A stretch of 64,000 nucleotides of DNA from Bog-532 sp963824545 (GTDB lineage Bacteria; Actinomycetota; Actinomycetes; Streptosporangiales; Streptosporangiaceae): assembly GCA_963824545.1 (NCBI GenBank), contig CAWGPP010000003.1:55075-119074 (forward strand), given 5' to 3'. A program made the position numbers and the translations under genes. A model generated the notes under the pieces. That model had not been told where the DNA came from. It ran no database searches and saw nothing but the letters and a program-made list of their open reading frames with translations. Numbering within the stretch: position 1 is the first letter of the stretch; each line of letters starts with the position of its first letter. This document shows positions 51,932 through 59,852 of this stretch, in pieces.

Positions 51932-53215
51932 ATGGGACTTTCCGGCCGGTGCCTGGCCTGCGGGACGCCTCTGGGCGGGGGCGTCGCTGAGCCGGTGTGC
52001 CCGGGGTGCAATAGCACTGCCGCGATCGCGGCTCCGGTACCAGGTACGGGCGAGGAACCGCTGACTCCTTCCGTGTGGGACTGGACGGATCATGCGTCCT
52101 ATCAGGCGCTGCGCTCGGGCGATCTCGGGGCGATCCTGCGCGCCTACCGGCGGATCAATGGTTTGTCCCAGGAGAAGCTGGCTGCGGTCCTGGGCTACGA
52201 CAAGACCTACATCTCGATGATCGAGACGGGCCGGCGTGCGGTATATGACGTAGCTACTCGTCGGCATATCGGGAAAACCTTGGCGATACCCTGCCATCTG
52301 CTGGGGGTCACCGACCCGGCCGACACCGATTTCGTGGCGATGGTCGCGTTCGCCGAATCGACGATCCGCCTAGCCGAGCTGGCGCGGTCGGCTGGGCGGG
52401 CCGCTGAGGCGGTCAACGAGTTGTGGCCATTGGTCGCGCGACTGGAGGCTCGCGCCGCAGAAGGCCATCTCGAACAGGCCACCCTGACAGTGCTCGGGCA
52501 GGCATGGGTCAGTCTCGGGGTGAGCCTCGGCACTGTCCTCCCAGATGAGCGTCTGTGGGTGGCCGCTCGATGGACAGCCAAGGGCCTCACCGCTGCACGC
52601 CATCTCGATTCCCGGCCGGCGTTCATGGCGTACGCGTTGCAGATGCACGGCAATGAGCTGCGCAAGGCTGGGCAAGCCGCCCGTGCCGTTACTGTGCTCG
52701 AGCAAGCCGTTGATACCGCGATGGGCGATCCGGAACGTGGTGCCGCTCTCGCGCTGCTTGCGCGGGCGGTCGGCCAGACCGGAGACGTTGGTCTATTTAC
52801 TCAGGTCAGCGCCTCATACCAAAGGCTGGCAGATGCTCATGGATCTGACGGCCCGCTATTCAATGCGTTCATCTGGCGGGAGATCCAGCTACGCGGGCTG
52901 CTTGACATAGGAGAGGCCGCGCGGGCCTTCCGTCTGGCCGGTGACACTGTAAGCTGCCCCGCGCCTGCACCCCAGTGGCAGGTCATCGAGCGCATTACTT
53001 ACGCCGATGTCCTCGCGACTGCGGGTGATCATGCCGCCGCTGGGGCCATTCTGCTGGAGGCCGTGGATCTCGGTCGCCGGTACCGCCTTCCCCACCAGAT
53101 CCAGCGAGCCGCCCGCATTGCCCAGCGAGTTCACCGTCTTGACCTGGCCCGCCACGCCAGTACCACTCTGGCCCAGGTCTGCGCCGAACCCGTACTCGAT
53201 CCGTCTACGCCATGA
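51932..53215 (+). CDS. XRE-family regulator with zinc-ribbon-like N-terminus and TPR-like C-terminus
   Basis: The 427-residue protein begins with CLAC and CPGC (Cys7/10 and 23/26), a compact zinc-knuckle-like pair. An XRE helix-turn-helix follows (LGAILRAYRRINGLSQEKLA AVLGYDKTYISMIE, ~65-105), then about 300 residues of alpha-helical repeats of TPR character (AARAVTVLEQAVDTAMGDPE, ALALLARAVGQTGD). This layout is known for actinobacterial regulators that sense a peptide or small molecule. It is co-transcribed with the Nudix gene and divergent from the dioxygenase, so it may control both. After the TGA at 53213 the same frame remains protein-like to 53431 (see next entry). Confidence 0.85.
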   Translation: MGLSGRCLACGTPLGGGVAEPVCPGCNSTAAIAAPVPGTGEEPLTPSVWDWTDHASYQALRSGDLGAILRAYRRINGLSQEKLAAVLGYDKTYISMIETGRRAVYDVATRRHIGKTLAIPCHLLGVTDPADTDFVAMVAFAESTIRLAELARSAGRAAEAVNELWPLVARLEARAAEGHLEQATLTVLGQAWVSLGVSLGTVLPDERLWVAARWTAKGLTAARHLDSRPAFMAYALQMHGNELRKAGQAARAVTVLEQAVDTAMGDPERGAALALLARAVGQTGDVGLFTQVSASYQRLADAHGSDGPLFNAFIWREIQLRGLLDIGEAARAFRLAGDTVSCPAPAPQWQVIERITYADVLATAGDHAAAGAILLEAVDLGRRYRLPHQIQRAARIAQRVHRLDLARHASTTLAQVCAEPVLDPSTP

Positions 53216-53488
53216 CCAACTCGGGCCGAACTCTCGCCGGGTGCCACACGTCGCACGGAAGCCGAGGAGCATACGACGCCCGCCGTACCGCCTACGGAAA
53301 CGGAAGTCGGGGTAGAGCGGCGTGTAATCAACTTGGAGAGTGCGGGCGGCGTAGAGGTCACCGTCAAGGTGCGTTGGCCTGATTTGCCCGATGACGAGTT
53401 TGTCAAGCTCCGCAAGCTCATCAAGGGTTGAAGCGCTTGAGCTTGCGGGTCTGGAAGTGAGCGCTGAGGACGCTGCCCGAATCGGCTG
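53216..53488 (+). other. Gap with a protein-like continuation of the XRE frame
   Basis: In the frame of the XRE gene, past its TGA, the sequence reads ETEVGVERRVINLESAGGVE VTVKVRWPDLPDDEFVKLRKLI, then KG and TGA at 53429-53431. It has no ATG and only a poor in-frame TTG. It could be the tail of a lost small gene whose start was removed, or a C-terminal extension cut off by a nonsense change. Nothing else is seen in the gap. Confidence 0.35.
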
Positions 53489-56400
53489 TCAGGGCCGCGG
53501 GGGGGCGAGGACGGCGGCGGCCAGGTGGGCCAGGTGGACGGGGGCGCCGCCGGTGGCCTGGCGGATCTGGGTGCGGCAGCTGTAGCCGTCGGCGACGACC
53601 GAGGCGTCACGGGCGGCCCGGATGGCGGGGAACAGCACCCGCTCGCCGCAGGCCTGGGAGACCTCGTAGTGGCCGCGCTCGAAGCCGAAGTTCCCGGCCA
53701 GGCCGCAGCAGCCCGAATCGAGCACGTCGGCCTGGACGCCGAGCGCCGCCAGCACCTCGCGGTCGGCGTCGAAGCCGAGGTCGGCGTGCTGGTGGCAGTG
53801 CACCTGGACCAGCGCCTTCCGCGGTGGCGCAGCCCCCCGCGCGGCCCCCTCCGTGGCCTGCTGCGTGGCCCCCTCGGCGGCCTGCTGCGTGGCTCCCTGG
53901 GCGGCCCCCTCCGTAGCCTGCTGCGCGGCCCTCTCCGCGGCCTGCTGCGCGGCCTCCTCCGTGGCCTGCTGCGCGGCCCCCTGCGTGGCCCCTGTGGCCC
54001 CAACCGTGGCCTGCTGGGCGGCCCGGGACCGCAGTTCCGCGGCGTGCGGGCGGAGGATCTCGGCCAGCGAGCGGACGGCCGCGCTAGCCTGGATGGCCCC
54101 GGGGTGGTCCGGCAGCAGCTCGGTGGCCTCCGACTTCAGGGCGGCGGTGCAGCTGGGCTCGAGCCCGACGATGGGCACCCCGTCGTCCAGCCAGGGTTTC
54201 AGCGTGGCCAGGGTCGCTTTCATGACCCGTTTGGCGTGATCCAGCTGGCCGGTGCTGATCCAGGTCAGGCCGCAGCAGACCGGCTGGGCCGGCACCTCGA
54301 CGCGGTAACCGAGCGCCTCCAGGGCGGTGACGGCAGCCCGCCCGATGCTGGGCTCCAGGTAGTTGGTGAAGGTGTCGGGCCACAGCAGCAGCCGCGGGCC
54401 GGCACCGCCCGGCCGTGCGCCGCCCGGGCCAGCACCGCCCGGCCGTGCGCCGCGGCGGGCGAACCAGGCCTGGAACGACTGGCTGGCCAGCGCGGGGATG
54501 CCGCGTTCCGGCGCGATGCCGCCGAGCCGTTTGGCCGGCGCGGCCAGCACCCGGACGCTGGCGGCCCGGTTCAGCAGCGCGGCGCTGCGGGTGCGGCTGA
54601 CCAGGCGCAGCCAGCGGGGCAGCCAGCCCAGCGAGTAGTGCGCGGCCGGGCGGCGGCGCCCGGCGTAGCGCTGCGCCAGGAACTCAGCTTTGTACGCGGC
54701 CATGTCCACGCCGACCGGGCAGTCACGCTTGCAGCCCTTGCAGGACAGGCACAGGTCGAGGGCCCCGGCCACGTCGTCGGCGTGCGCCGCGTCGACTCCG
54801 GCCCGGCCGCTGGCGAACTCGAACAGCAGCCGGGCCCGGCCGCGGGTCGAATGCTGCTCCTCGCCGGTCGCCCGGTAGCTCGGGCACATCACGTTCCCGC
54901 TGCCGGACAGGCACGCGCCCACACCGACGCAGCGCCGGGTGGCGGCCTCCAGGCTGCCGCCGTCGTGGGCGAACGCGAGCTGGGTGCGCGTCGCCGGGCG
55001 CGGTCCGCTGACGTAGACGCGCAGGTCGGTGTCGAGCCGCCGGGGCCGGACCACCGCGCCGGGGTTCATCTTGTCCCGCGGGTCCCAGATGCTCTTGAAG
55101 TCCGCGAAGGCGGCGATCATCTCCGCCGGGTACATCCGCGGCAGCAGCTCCGAGCGGGCCTGCCCGTCACCGTGCTCGCCGGACAGCGACCCGCCGTGCG
55201 CGGTGACCAGATCGGCAGCGTCCTCGATGAAGCGCCGGAAGCCGGCGATCCCGGGCGCGGTGATCAGGTCGAAATCGATCCGGATGTGCACGCAGCCGTC
55301 ACCGAAGTGCCCGTAGTACGCGCCGTGCCGGCCGTGGTCGTCGAGCAGCTTCTGGAACTGGCGCAGGTAGGCGCCGAGCCGCTCGGGCGGGACCGCGGCG
55401 TCCTCCCAGCCGGGCCAGGCCTCCGTGCCGTCGGCGGCGCGGGTGACGATCCCGGCGCCGGCTTCCCGGATGCCCCACAGGGTCCGCTGCGCCGCGCCGT
55501 CGGTGACGATCGTGGCCGTGCCGCCGAGCTGCTGCGCGCGGGCGGCGATCGCTCGCGCGGCGGCCCCGGCCTCGGCCGCGGTGGCGCCGCCGGATTCGAT
55601 GAACAGCCAGCCGGCCCCGTCCGGCAGGAGCTTGTACCGCTGGTCGGCGGGCCGGGCCGCGCGCAGCGCGGCGATCAGCGCGACGTCCATCCCCTCGATG
55701 GTCAGCGGGGCCAGGTCAAGGAACTGGGGCGCGACGTCGGCGGCCACGAAGGCGTCCGCGAAACCGGCCACGGTCAGGGCGCGCGCGGCCGGGACCGGGA
55801 CCAGGCCGACGGTGGCCTCCAGGACGGTGACGCAGCTGCCTTCGGTGCCGGTGAGCGCCCTGGCCAGGTTGAACCCGTTCTCCGGCAGCAGCTGGTCCAG
55901 GTTGTAGCCGGACACCCGCCGGGTCAGCTGGGGCGTCTGCGCGCGGACCAGATCACCGTGGGTGGCGGCCAGCTCAGCCAGGCGGCGGTAGATCCGGCCG
56001 GCCTCCCCCGGCTGCTGCGCGCGGGCGGCGGCCTCGTCCGGGGTGGTGGGGCCGACCGTGAGCTGCGTGCCGTCATAGCTGACGACGGTGAGGCCGCGGA
56101 CGTTGTCGACCGTCTTGCCCCAGGCCACCGAGTGCGAGCCGCAGGCGTTGTTGCCGATCATCCCGCCGAGCGTGCACCGGCTGTGCGTGGACGGATCGGG
56201 ACCGAACGTCAGGCCGTGCGGGGCGGCCGCCGCGCGCAGGTCGTCCAGCACCACCCCGGGCTGGATCCGGGCGGTCGCCTGCTCCGGGTCGATGCTGAGC
56301 ACGGACCGCAGGTGCCGGGAGAAGTCGATGACGACGGCCTCGTTGACCGCCTGGCCGCCGATGCTGGTCGCGGCGCCGCGCGGCAGCACCGGCACGTCGT

Positions 56401-56620
56401 GCTGCCGGCATACCTCCAGCGTGGCCAGCACGTCGTCGGTGTCGGCCGGCTGAACGACCCCGACCGGGACGTGCCGGTAGTTGGACGCGTCCGCGGCGAA
56501 CACGGCCCGGCTGGCGGAGTCGAAGCGCACCTGTCCCCGGACCCGCGCGGCCAGGTCAGCGGCGAGCGCGCGGCCCGCCCCGTTACGGGCGGCGCTGTCC
56601 TGGCGGGACGAACCCGTCAC
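53489..56620 (-). CDS. FAD-linked dehydrogenase fused to Fe-S/CCG domain (D-lactate/D-2-hydroxy-acid dehydrogenase type)
   Basis: The protein is 1043 residues. Order: PCMH FAD-binding domain (PVLPRGAATSIGGQAVNEAV, GMIGNNACGSHSVAWGKT), FAD-oxidase C domain (SLSGEHGDGQARSELLPRMY), two ferredoxin-like 4Fe-4S motifs (near 561 with CVGVGACLS...CPSYR, near 623 CLSCKGCKRDCPVG) and two CCG-type cysteine domains (VCCGLTWISTGQLDHAK ~780; DSGCCGLAGNFGFERGHYE ~970). It oxidises a 2-hydroxy acid such as D-lactate, D-2-hydroxyglutarate or glycolate and passes electrons to the respiratory chain. Residues ~867-926, between the CCG domains, are an Ala/Gln/Thr/Glu repeat from ~24-bp units. That spacer is odd but in frame, so function may be kept. 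Confidence 0.9.
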   Translation of the reverse strand: MTGSSRQDSAARNGAGRALAADLAARVRGQVRFDSASRAVFAADASNYRHVPVGVVQPADTDDVLATLEVCRQHDVPVLPRGAATSIGGQAVNEAVVIDFSRHLRSVLSIDPEQATARIQPGVVLDDLRAAAAPHGLTFGPDPSTHSRCTLGGMIGNNACGSHSVAWGKTVDNVRGLTVVSYDGTQLTVGPTTPDEAAARAQQPGEAGRIYRRLAELAATHGDLVRAQTPQLTRRVSGYNLDQLLPENGFNLARALTGTEGSCVTVLEATVGLVPVPAARALTVAGFADAFVAADVAPQFLDLAPLTIEGMDVALIAALRAARPADQRYKLLPDGAGWLFIESGGATAAEAGAAARAIAARAQQLGGTATIVTDGAAQRTLWGIREAGAGIVTRAADGTEAWPGWEDAAVPPERLGAYLRQFQKLLDDHGRHGAYYGHFGDGCVHIRIDFDLITAPGIAGFRRFIEDAADLVTAHGGSLSGEHGDGQARSELLPRMYPAEMIAAFADFKSIWDPRDKMNPGAVVRPRRLDTDLRVYVSGPRPATRTQLAFAHDGGSLEAATRRCVGVGACLSGSGNVMCPSYRATGEEQHSTRGRARLLFEFASGRAGVDAAHADDVAGALDLCLSCKGCKRDCPVGVDMAAYKAEFLAQRYAGRRRPAAHYSLGWLPRWLRLVSRTRSAALLNRAASVRVLAAPAKRLGGIAPERGIPALASQSFQAWFARRGARPGGAGPGGARPGGAGPRLLLWPDTFTNYLEPSIGRAAVTALEALGYRVEVPAQPVCCGLTWISTGQLDHAKRVMKATLATLKPWLDDGVPIVGLEPSCTAALKSEATELLPDHPGAIQASAAVRSLAEILRPHAAELRSRAAQQATVGATGATQGAAQQATEEAAQQAAERAAQQATEGAAQGATQQAAEGATQQATEGAARGAAPPRKALVQVHCHQHADLGFDADREVLAALGVQADVLDSGCCGLAGNFGFERGHYEVSQACGERVLFPAIRAARDASVVADGYSCRTQIRQATGGAPVHLAHLAAAVLAPPRP
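53842..54020. repeat. In-frame ~24-bp tandem repeats inside the FAD/Fe-S oxidoreductase gene
   Basis: The plus-strand word GCCTGCTGCGnGGCC recurs about every 24 or 36 bases; the protein reads AAQQATEG / ATQQAAEG-like octads. About seven units are visible, with drift between them. The repeat keeps the frame and adds a ~60-residue flexible or helical linker. Confidence 0.85.
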
Positions 56621-56643
56621 CAGGCCTCCCGAGGCAGTGGAGA

Positions 56644-56850
56644 TGCCCGTCCTGCGGCACCCGGCACGACCGGGACATCAACGCCGCCAAGAACATCCTT
56701 GCGGCAGGTCTTGCCGCAGCCCGGGGCTCCCCGGGCGATGCCTGCGGAGCCGACGTCAGACATTCCGGGTCCTCCCGGGTGCGGTCGGCGGTGAAACAGG
56801 AACCCCAGCCCGCGAGGGCCGGAATCCCCGCCCTTCAGGACGGGGAGTAG
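56644..56850 (+). pseudogene. IS200/IS605 TnpB (OrfB), C-terminal relic with element end
   Basis: The frame CPSCGTRHDRDINAAKNILA AG, then a low-complexity basic tail to TAG at 56848, is the zinc-ribbon half and RuvC-III segment (DRDxNAAxNI) that closes TnpB proteins. The rest of the ~400-residue protein is missing. The final ~30 bases (CCCCGCCCTTCAGGACGGGG) form a hairpin, as at the right end of IS200/IS605 elements, where the omega RNA guide begins. It sits just upstream of the FAD/Fe-S gene start, on the opposite strand. Confidence 0.75.
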
Positions 56851-56875
56851 TCACGTTTCCCCTTCCGGCACGGCA

Positions 56876-57381
56876 TCACAGCGTAGTGGGCGGCTCCTTC
56901 GCCTGCACGGGCGGGGTCTCGCCGGAGCCGCCACCGTGGCTGTGCCCGGGCGGTCCGTGGCTATGCCCATGCGACCCCGGCGGCCCGTGCGCCCCGGGCG
57001 GCCGCCAGTAGCCGGCGGGGACGTACCCGGAACCGGGTCGCCGGCGCGCAGCGGTGCCTCGTGGTACCGGCCCTCGTGGGCCAGCACGGGGCGCCGGTCG
57101 CTGCGCAGCTCCTCGTATTTGTCCTCGAGCCTGCGCCGGGTCTCCCACTGGCGGCGCAGCTGGCCCACGTATTCGGGGTGGCCCTCGTAGGTGCCGCGCC
57201 AGGTCTGCGGCATCTGCTCCAGGCCCAGCCCCGGGCTGGCCTGCCCGCCGAGTGACACCCGCGACGGGATCTTCGCGGCGGCCTGCCCGCAGGCCGGGCA
57301 GGGCTGCTGCTCGCGGCCGGCGATCGTCGCCATCTGCTCGAAGGAGTGCCCCTGCGGGCAGCGGTAGTCATAGAGCGGCAT
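56876..57381 (-). CDS. FmdB-family zinc-ribbon protein, probably frameshifted near its end
   Basis: MPLYDYRCPQGHSFEQMATI and a later CPACG form the FmdB/YgiT-like zinc ribbon (one CxxC partner replaced by C-x3-H). An acidic/basic region follows (TWRGTYEGHPEYVGQLRRQW, RRLEDKYEELRSD). As written the frame turns Arg-rich and ends at 56851. The frame next to it gives GYVPAGYWRPPGAHGPPGSH and a His-Gly tail GHSHGPPGHSHGGG to a stop at 56876, which looks like the natural end and implies a base change near 57030. Family members accompany amidase and C1 enzymes; the His-rich tail suggests metal binding. It lies downstream of the Fe-type alcohol dehydrogenase. Confidence 0.6.
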
Positions 57382-57393
57382 CAGTTGACGTCC

Positions 57394-57425
57394 TTCCCGC
57401 CGTGAACTGAAGGACGGGGCTTGCG
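57394..57425. repeat. Second IS200/IS605-like end hairpin
   Basis: GTCCTTCCCGCCGTGAACTG AAGGACGGGGC contains the arms GTCCTT/AAGGAC and matches, in reverse complement, the AAGCCCCGTCCTTCAG ends seen at many IS605-type elements. It lies between the FmdB-like start and the natural stop of the alcohol dehydrogenase, about 0.55 kb from the TnpB relic. Confidence 0.4.
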
Positions 57426-57439
57426 CCCGGCCATTACGG

Positions 57440-58742
57440 TCACCAGTTCTCGATCGACCGGGTGAAGATCCCGGCAATGTCCTCCTCGTGGACCGCGCGG
57501 GGGCAGGTGGCCAGCAGGCGCTGCTGCTTCATCGTGCCGGGCACCAGGTCGGGGACGTCGGACTCGGTGTAGCCGACGGCACCGATCCCGTTCGGGATGT
57601 CGATGTCGCGCATCAGGTCGACGACCGCGGACGGCAACTGCTCCCCCGCGTCGTTCAGCTTGTCCTGGCCCGGCGCGAGCATGGCGGCCGCGCGCAGGTG
57701 CCGGTCCGGGGCGCTGGGGAAGCTGAACCGGAACGCCTCCGGCGCGGTCAGCGAGACCGACATCCCGTGCGGCACCATGGCTTCCTGCTGGGGGTAGCCG
57801 CGCCGGCCGGAAGTCCCTGACCATGCCGGCGATCGGGTACCCGTTGGCGTGCGGGATGTGCACGCCGGCGTTCCCGAATCCCATGCCGGCGAACGTCGCC
57901 GCGAGCATCATGTTGCTCCGCGCCTCCAGATTCGACCCCTCGCGTACGGCCGTCCGGAACGAGGCAGCGATCAGCCCCAGGGCCTTCTCGCTCCACAGGT
58001 CCGAGACCGGGTTGGACCCGCAGTAGGTGACGCGCTGCTCGGGCTGCTTGCGGCCGAAGGTGGTGTAATACCGGGCGGTGTAGGACTCCAGCGCGTGGCA
58101 CACGATGTCCATGCCCGCCGACGCGGTGACCTCCGGCGGCAGGGTCAGCGAGACCAGCGGGTCGATCACGGCCAGGGTGGGGCGCAGCCGCCAGTGGCTG
58201 ATGCCGGTCTTGACCCGCATCGACAGGATGTCCATCACGCACATCGCGGTGCTCTCCGATCCGGTCCCGGCGGTTGTCGGGACCGCGATCAGCGGTTTGA
58301 GCGGCTGCTGCGGAGCGCGGCCCGCGCCGATCGGCGCGTTGATGTAGTCCATCAGCTCGCCGCCGTCGGTGGTCAGCAGGTTCACGGCCTTGGCGGTGTC
58401 GATGGAGGACCCGCCGCCCACCGCGATGAAGCCGTCCCAGGGGCCCTGCTGGCGGGCGTAACCGGCCGCCTTGTCCATGCTGTCGTCGGTCGGCTCGACG
58501 TGCACCCCGTCGAAGATCTCCGACGTGATCCCCTGCCTGGTCAGCGACTCGGCGATCCGCGCCGGGATACCCAGCTCGCTGATCCCCGGATCGGTCAGGA
58601 TGAGGACGCGCCTGGCCCCGAACTGGGCCATCTCGAAGCCGATTTCGTCCACGGCGCCGACGCCGAACTTCAGCGGCGGTGCGCCCCAGGTAAAGATGGT
58701 CTCTTCGGTCAGGTTGACACCACTAGGGGCGGCCATGATCAA
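57440..58742 (-). pseudogene. Fe-type alcohol dehydrogenase / hydroxyacid-oxoacid transhydrogenase-like, one frameshift
   Basis: The start at 58742 or the second Met reads NLTEETIFTWGAPPLKFGVG, then GGGSSIDTAKAVNLLTTDGG, PTTAGTGSESTAMCVMDI and ASAGMDIVCHALESYTA (iron ligands His), the signature of the ADHFE1/HOT branch of group III dehydrogenases. Near 57805 the frame changes by one extra base. MVPHGMSVSLTAPEAFRFSF (second His motif) and LVPGTMKQQRLLATCPRAVH, then FTRSIENW, end naturally at 57440. Repaired length is about 434 residues. HOT enzymes couple 4-hydroxybutyrate oxidation to 2-oxoglutarate reduction, giving D-2-hydroxyglutarate, a possible substrate of the FAD/Fe-S enzyme upstream (inference). 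Confidence 0.75.
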
Positions 58743-58783
58743 TCCTTTCGGCGGGCAGGACGGTGGCGGGCGGGCGTGGGGCC

Positions 58784-58964
58784 GCGGGGCAGGCCCCGCA
58801 GTGGGAACCGCGGGCCAGGCCTCTCAGCGGTAGCTGCAGGGCAGGCCCTCGGCGGTAGCTGCGGGGCAGGCCTCCCGGCGGAAGCTGCGGGGCAGGCCTC
58901 CCGGCGGTAGCCGTGGGGCAGGCCTCCCGGCGGGAGCCGTGGGGCAGGCCTCTCAGCGGTAGCT
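58784..58964. repeat. 26-bp minisatellite, seven copies
   Basis: Units start at 58784, 58810, 58836, 58861, 58887, 58913 and 58939 (consensus GCGGGGCAGGCCTCCCGGCG plus GTAGCT). The last unit overlaps the stop codon of the MBL gene (58953), so the array seems to have grown from that gene's 3' end into the spacer toward the alcohol dehydrogenase start. Confidence 0.9.
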
Positions 58965-59765
58965 GCCGTCCGGTGCGGTACGCAGCTGATGGATCTGGTC
59001 CGGATCGTGCCCGAAGACCAGGGTCGCGTCCGACTCGGTGGCGATCTTCCGCAGCTTCTCGACCGAGGCGTAGAACTGCTCGAGGTTGTTCACGATGGCC
59101 GCGGGCACGGTGGGCGGCCCGTAGCTGTCGCCCATGTAGACCGCGTCCGCGGTGAAGATCATCGTGCCGGTCTCGGGCAGGTCGACGCGCATCGACATGC
59201 TGCCGGGGGTGTGCCCCGGGGTCTGGATGAAGCTGACGCCGGGCAGGAACTCCGCGTCGCCGGAGACCGTCTCGAAGTCCAGGCCCTCATAGTCGGTCTT
59301 GAGGTGCGCGCCGGTGAAGAGGCCGTCAAAGCCGAACGCGAACTCCTTCTCTTTGTCGCTGCACACCAGCCGGGCATTCGTGTCCTTGAACATCTGGGCG
59401 TTGCCCGCGTGGTCGAAATGCAGGTGGGAGAACACCACGTAGTCGAGGTCACCGGGGGCCAGGCCAAGCTGCTTCAGCCGCGAGTCGAGGTACTCGTCGT
59501 CGGAGACCTTGTCGTAGGGGAAGAAGTCCTGCAGCCCGGTGGGCCCCCAGCGCTGCTCCCAGTCCCGCGGGCAGCTGGTGTCCCACAGCAGCCTGCCGTC
59601 CGGCGTGTCAACCAGCACACAGTGAGTGGGGACGTCGACCCACTCGGGCGGGAGGTTCTTGTCCTGACGCCGGCGGATGGCGCGGCCCGGCGCCAGCAGC
59701 AGCCAGGTCAGGTCGGCGGTCATCGCTCCGCACGGAATGATGGTGACGGTGGTCCCTGTGGCCAT
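58953..59765 (-). CDS. MBL-fold hydrolase, quorum-quenching lactonase-like
   Basis: The ATG at 59765 has GGAGAG upstream. The 270-residue protein has LLWDTSCP, then FSHLHFDHAGNAQMF (HxHxDH), TPGHTPGSMSMRV (His), TADAVYMGD (bridging Asp) and LVFGHDPDQIHQL (last His). The layout matches the AttM/AiiB-type N-acyl-homoserine-lactonase group (~265 residues). AttM relatives are linked to gamma-butyrolactone/4-hydroxybutyrate breakdown. That fits the neighbouring HOT-like dehydrogenase: lactone opening to a hydroxy acid, then oxidation. The assignment of the lactone substrate is inference. Confidence 0.85.
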   Translation of the reverse strand: MATGTTVTIIPCGAMTADLTWLLLAPGRAIRRRQDKNLPPEWVDVPTHCVLVDTPDGRLLWDTSCPRDWEQRWGPTGLQDFFPYDKVSDDEYLDSRLKQLGLAPGDLDYVVFSHLHFDHAGNAQMFKDTNARLVCSDKEKEFAFGFDGLFTGAHLKTDYEGLDFETVSGDAEFLPGVSFIQTPGHTPGSMSMRVDLPETGTMIFTADAVYMGDSYGPPTVPAAIVNNLEQFYASVEKLRKIATESDATLVFGHDPDQIHQLRTAPDGSYR

Positions 59766-59852
59766 GCTGACTCTCCGTTGAATCGGCTGGTGAAGTGACT
59801 GTTTCCCCAGCGTCCGCCGCTGGGATGATCATGTCAACGTTCCGCCCCGGGC

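Noticed and set aside
53525..56794. 1089-codon open frame opposite the FAD/Fe-S oxidoreductase
   Set aside because: Composition is Gly/Arg/Val-rich without domains; the minus-strand gene explains the sequence.
57381..57440. Natural C-terminus of the Fe-type alcohol dehydrogenase at 57381
   Set aside because: The residues come from reading through after a frameshift into an IS605-like hairpin; the conserved end is at 57440.
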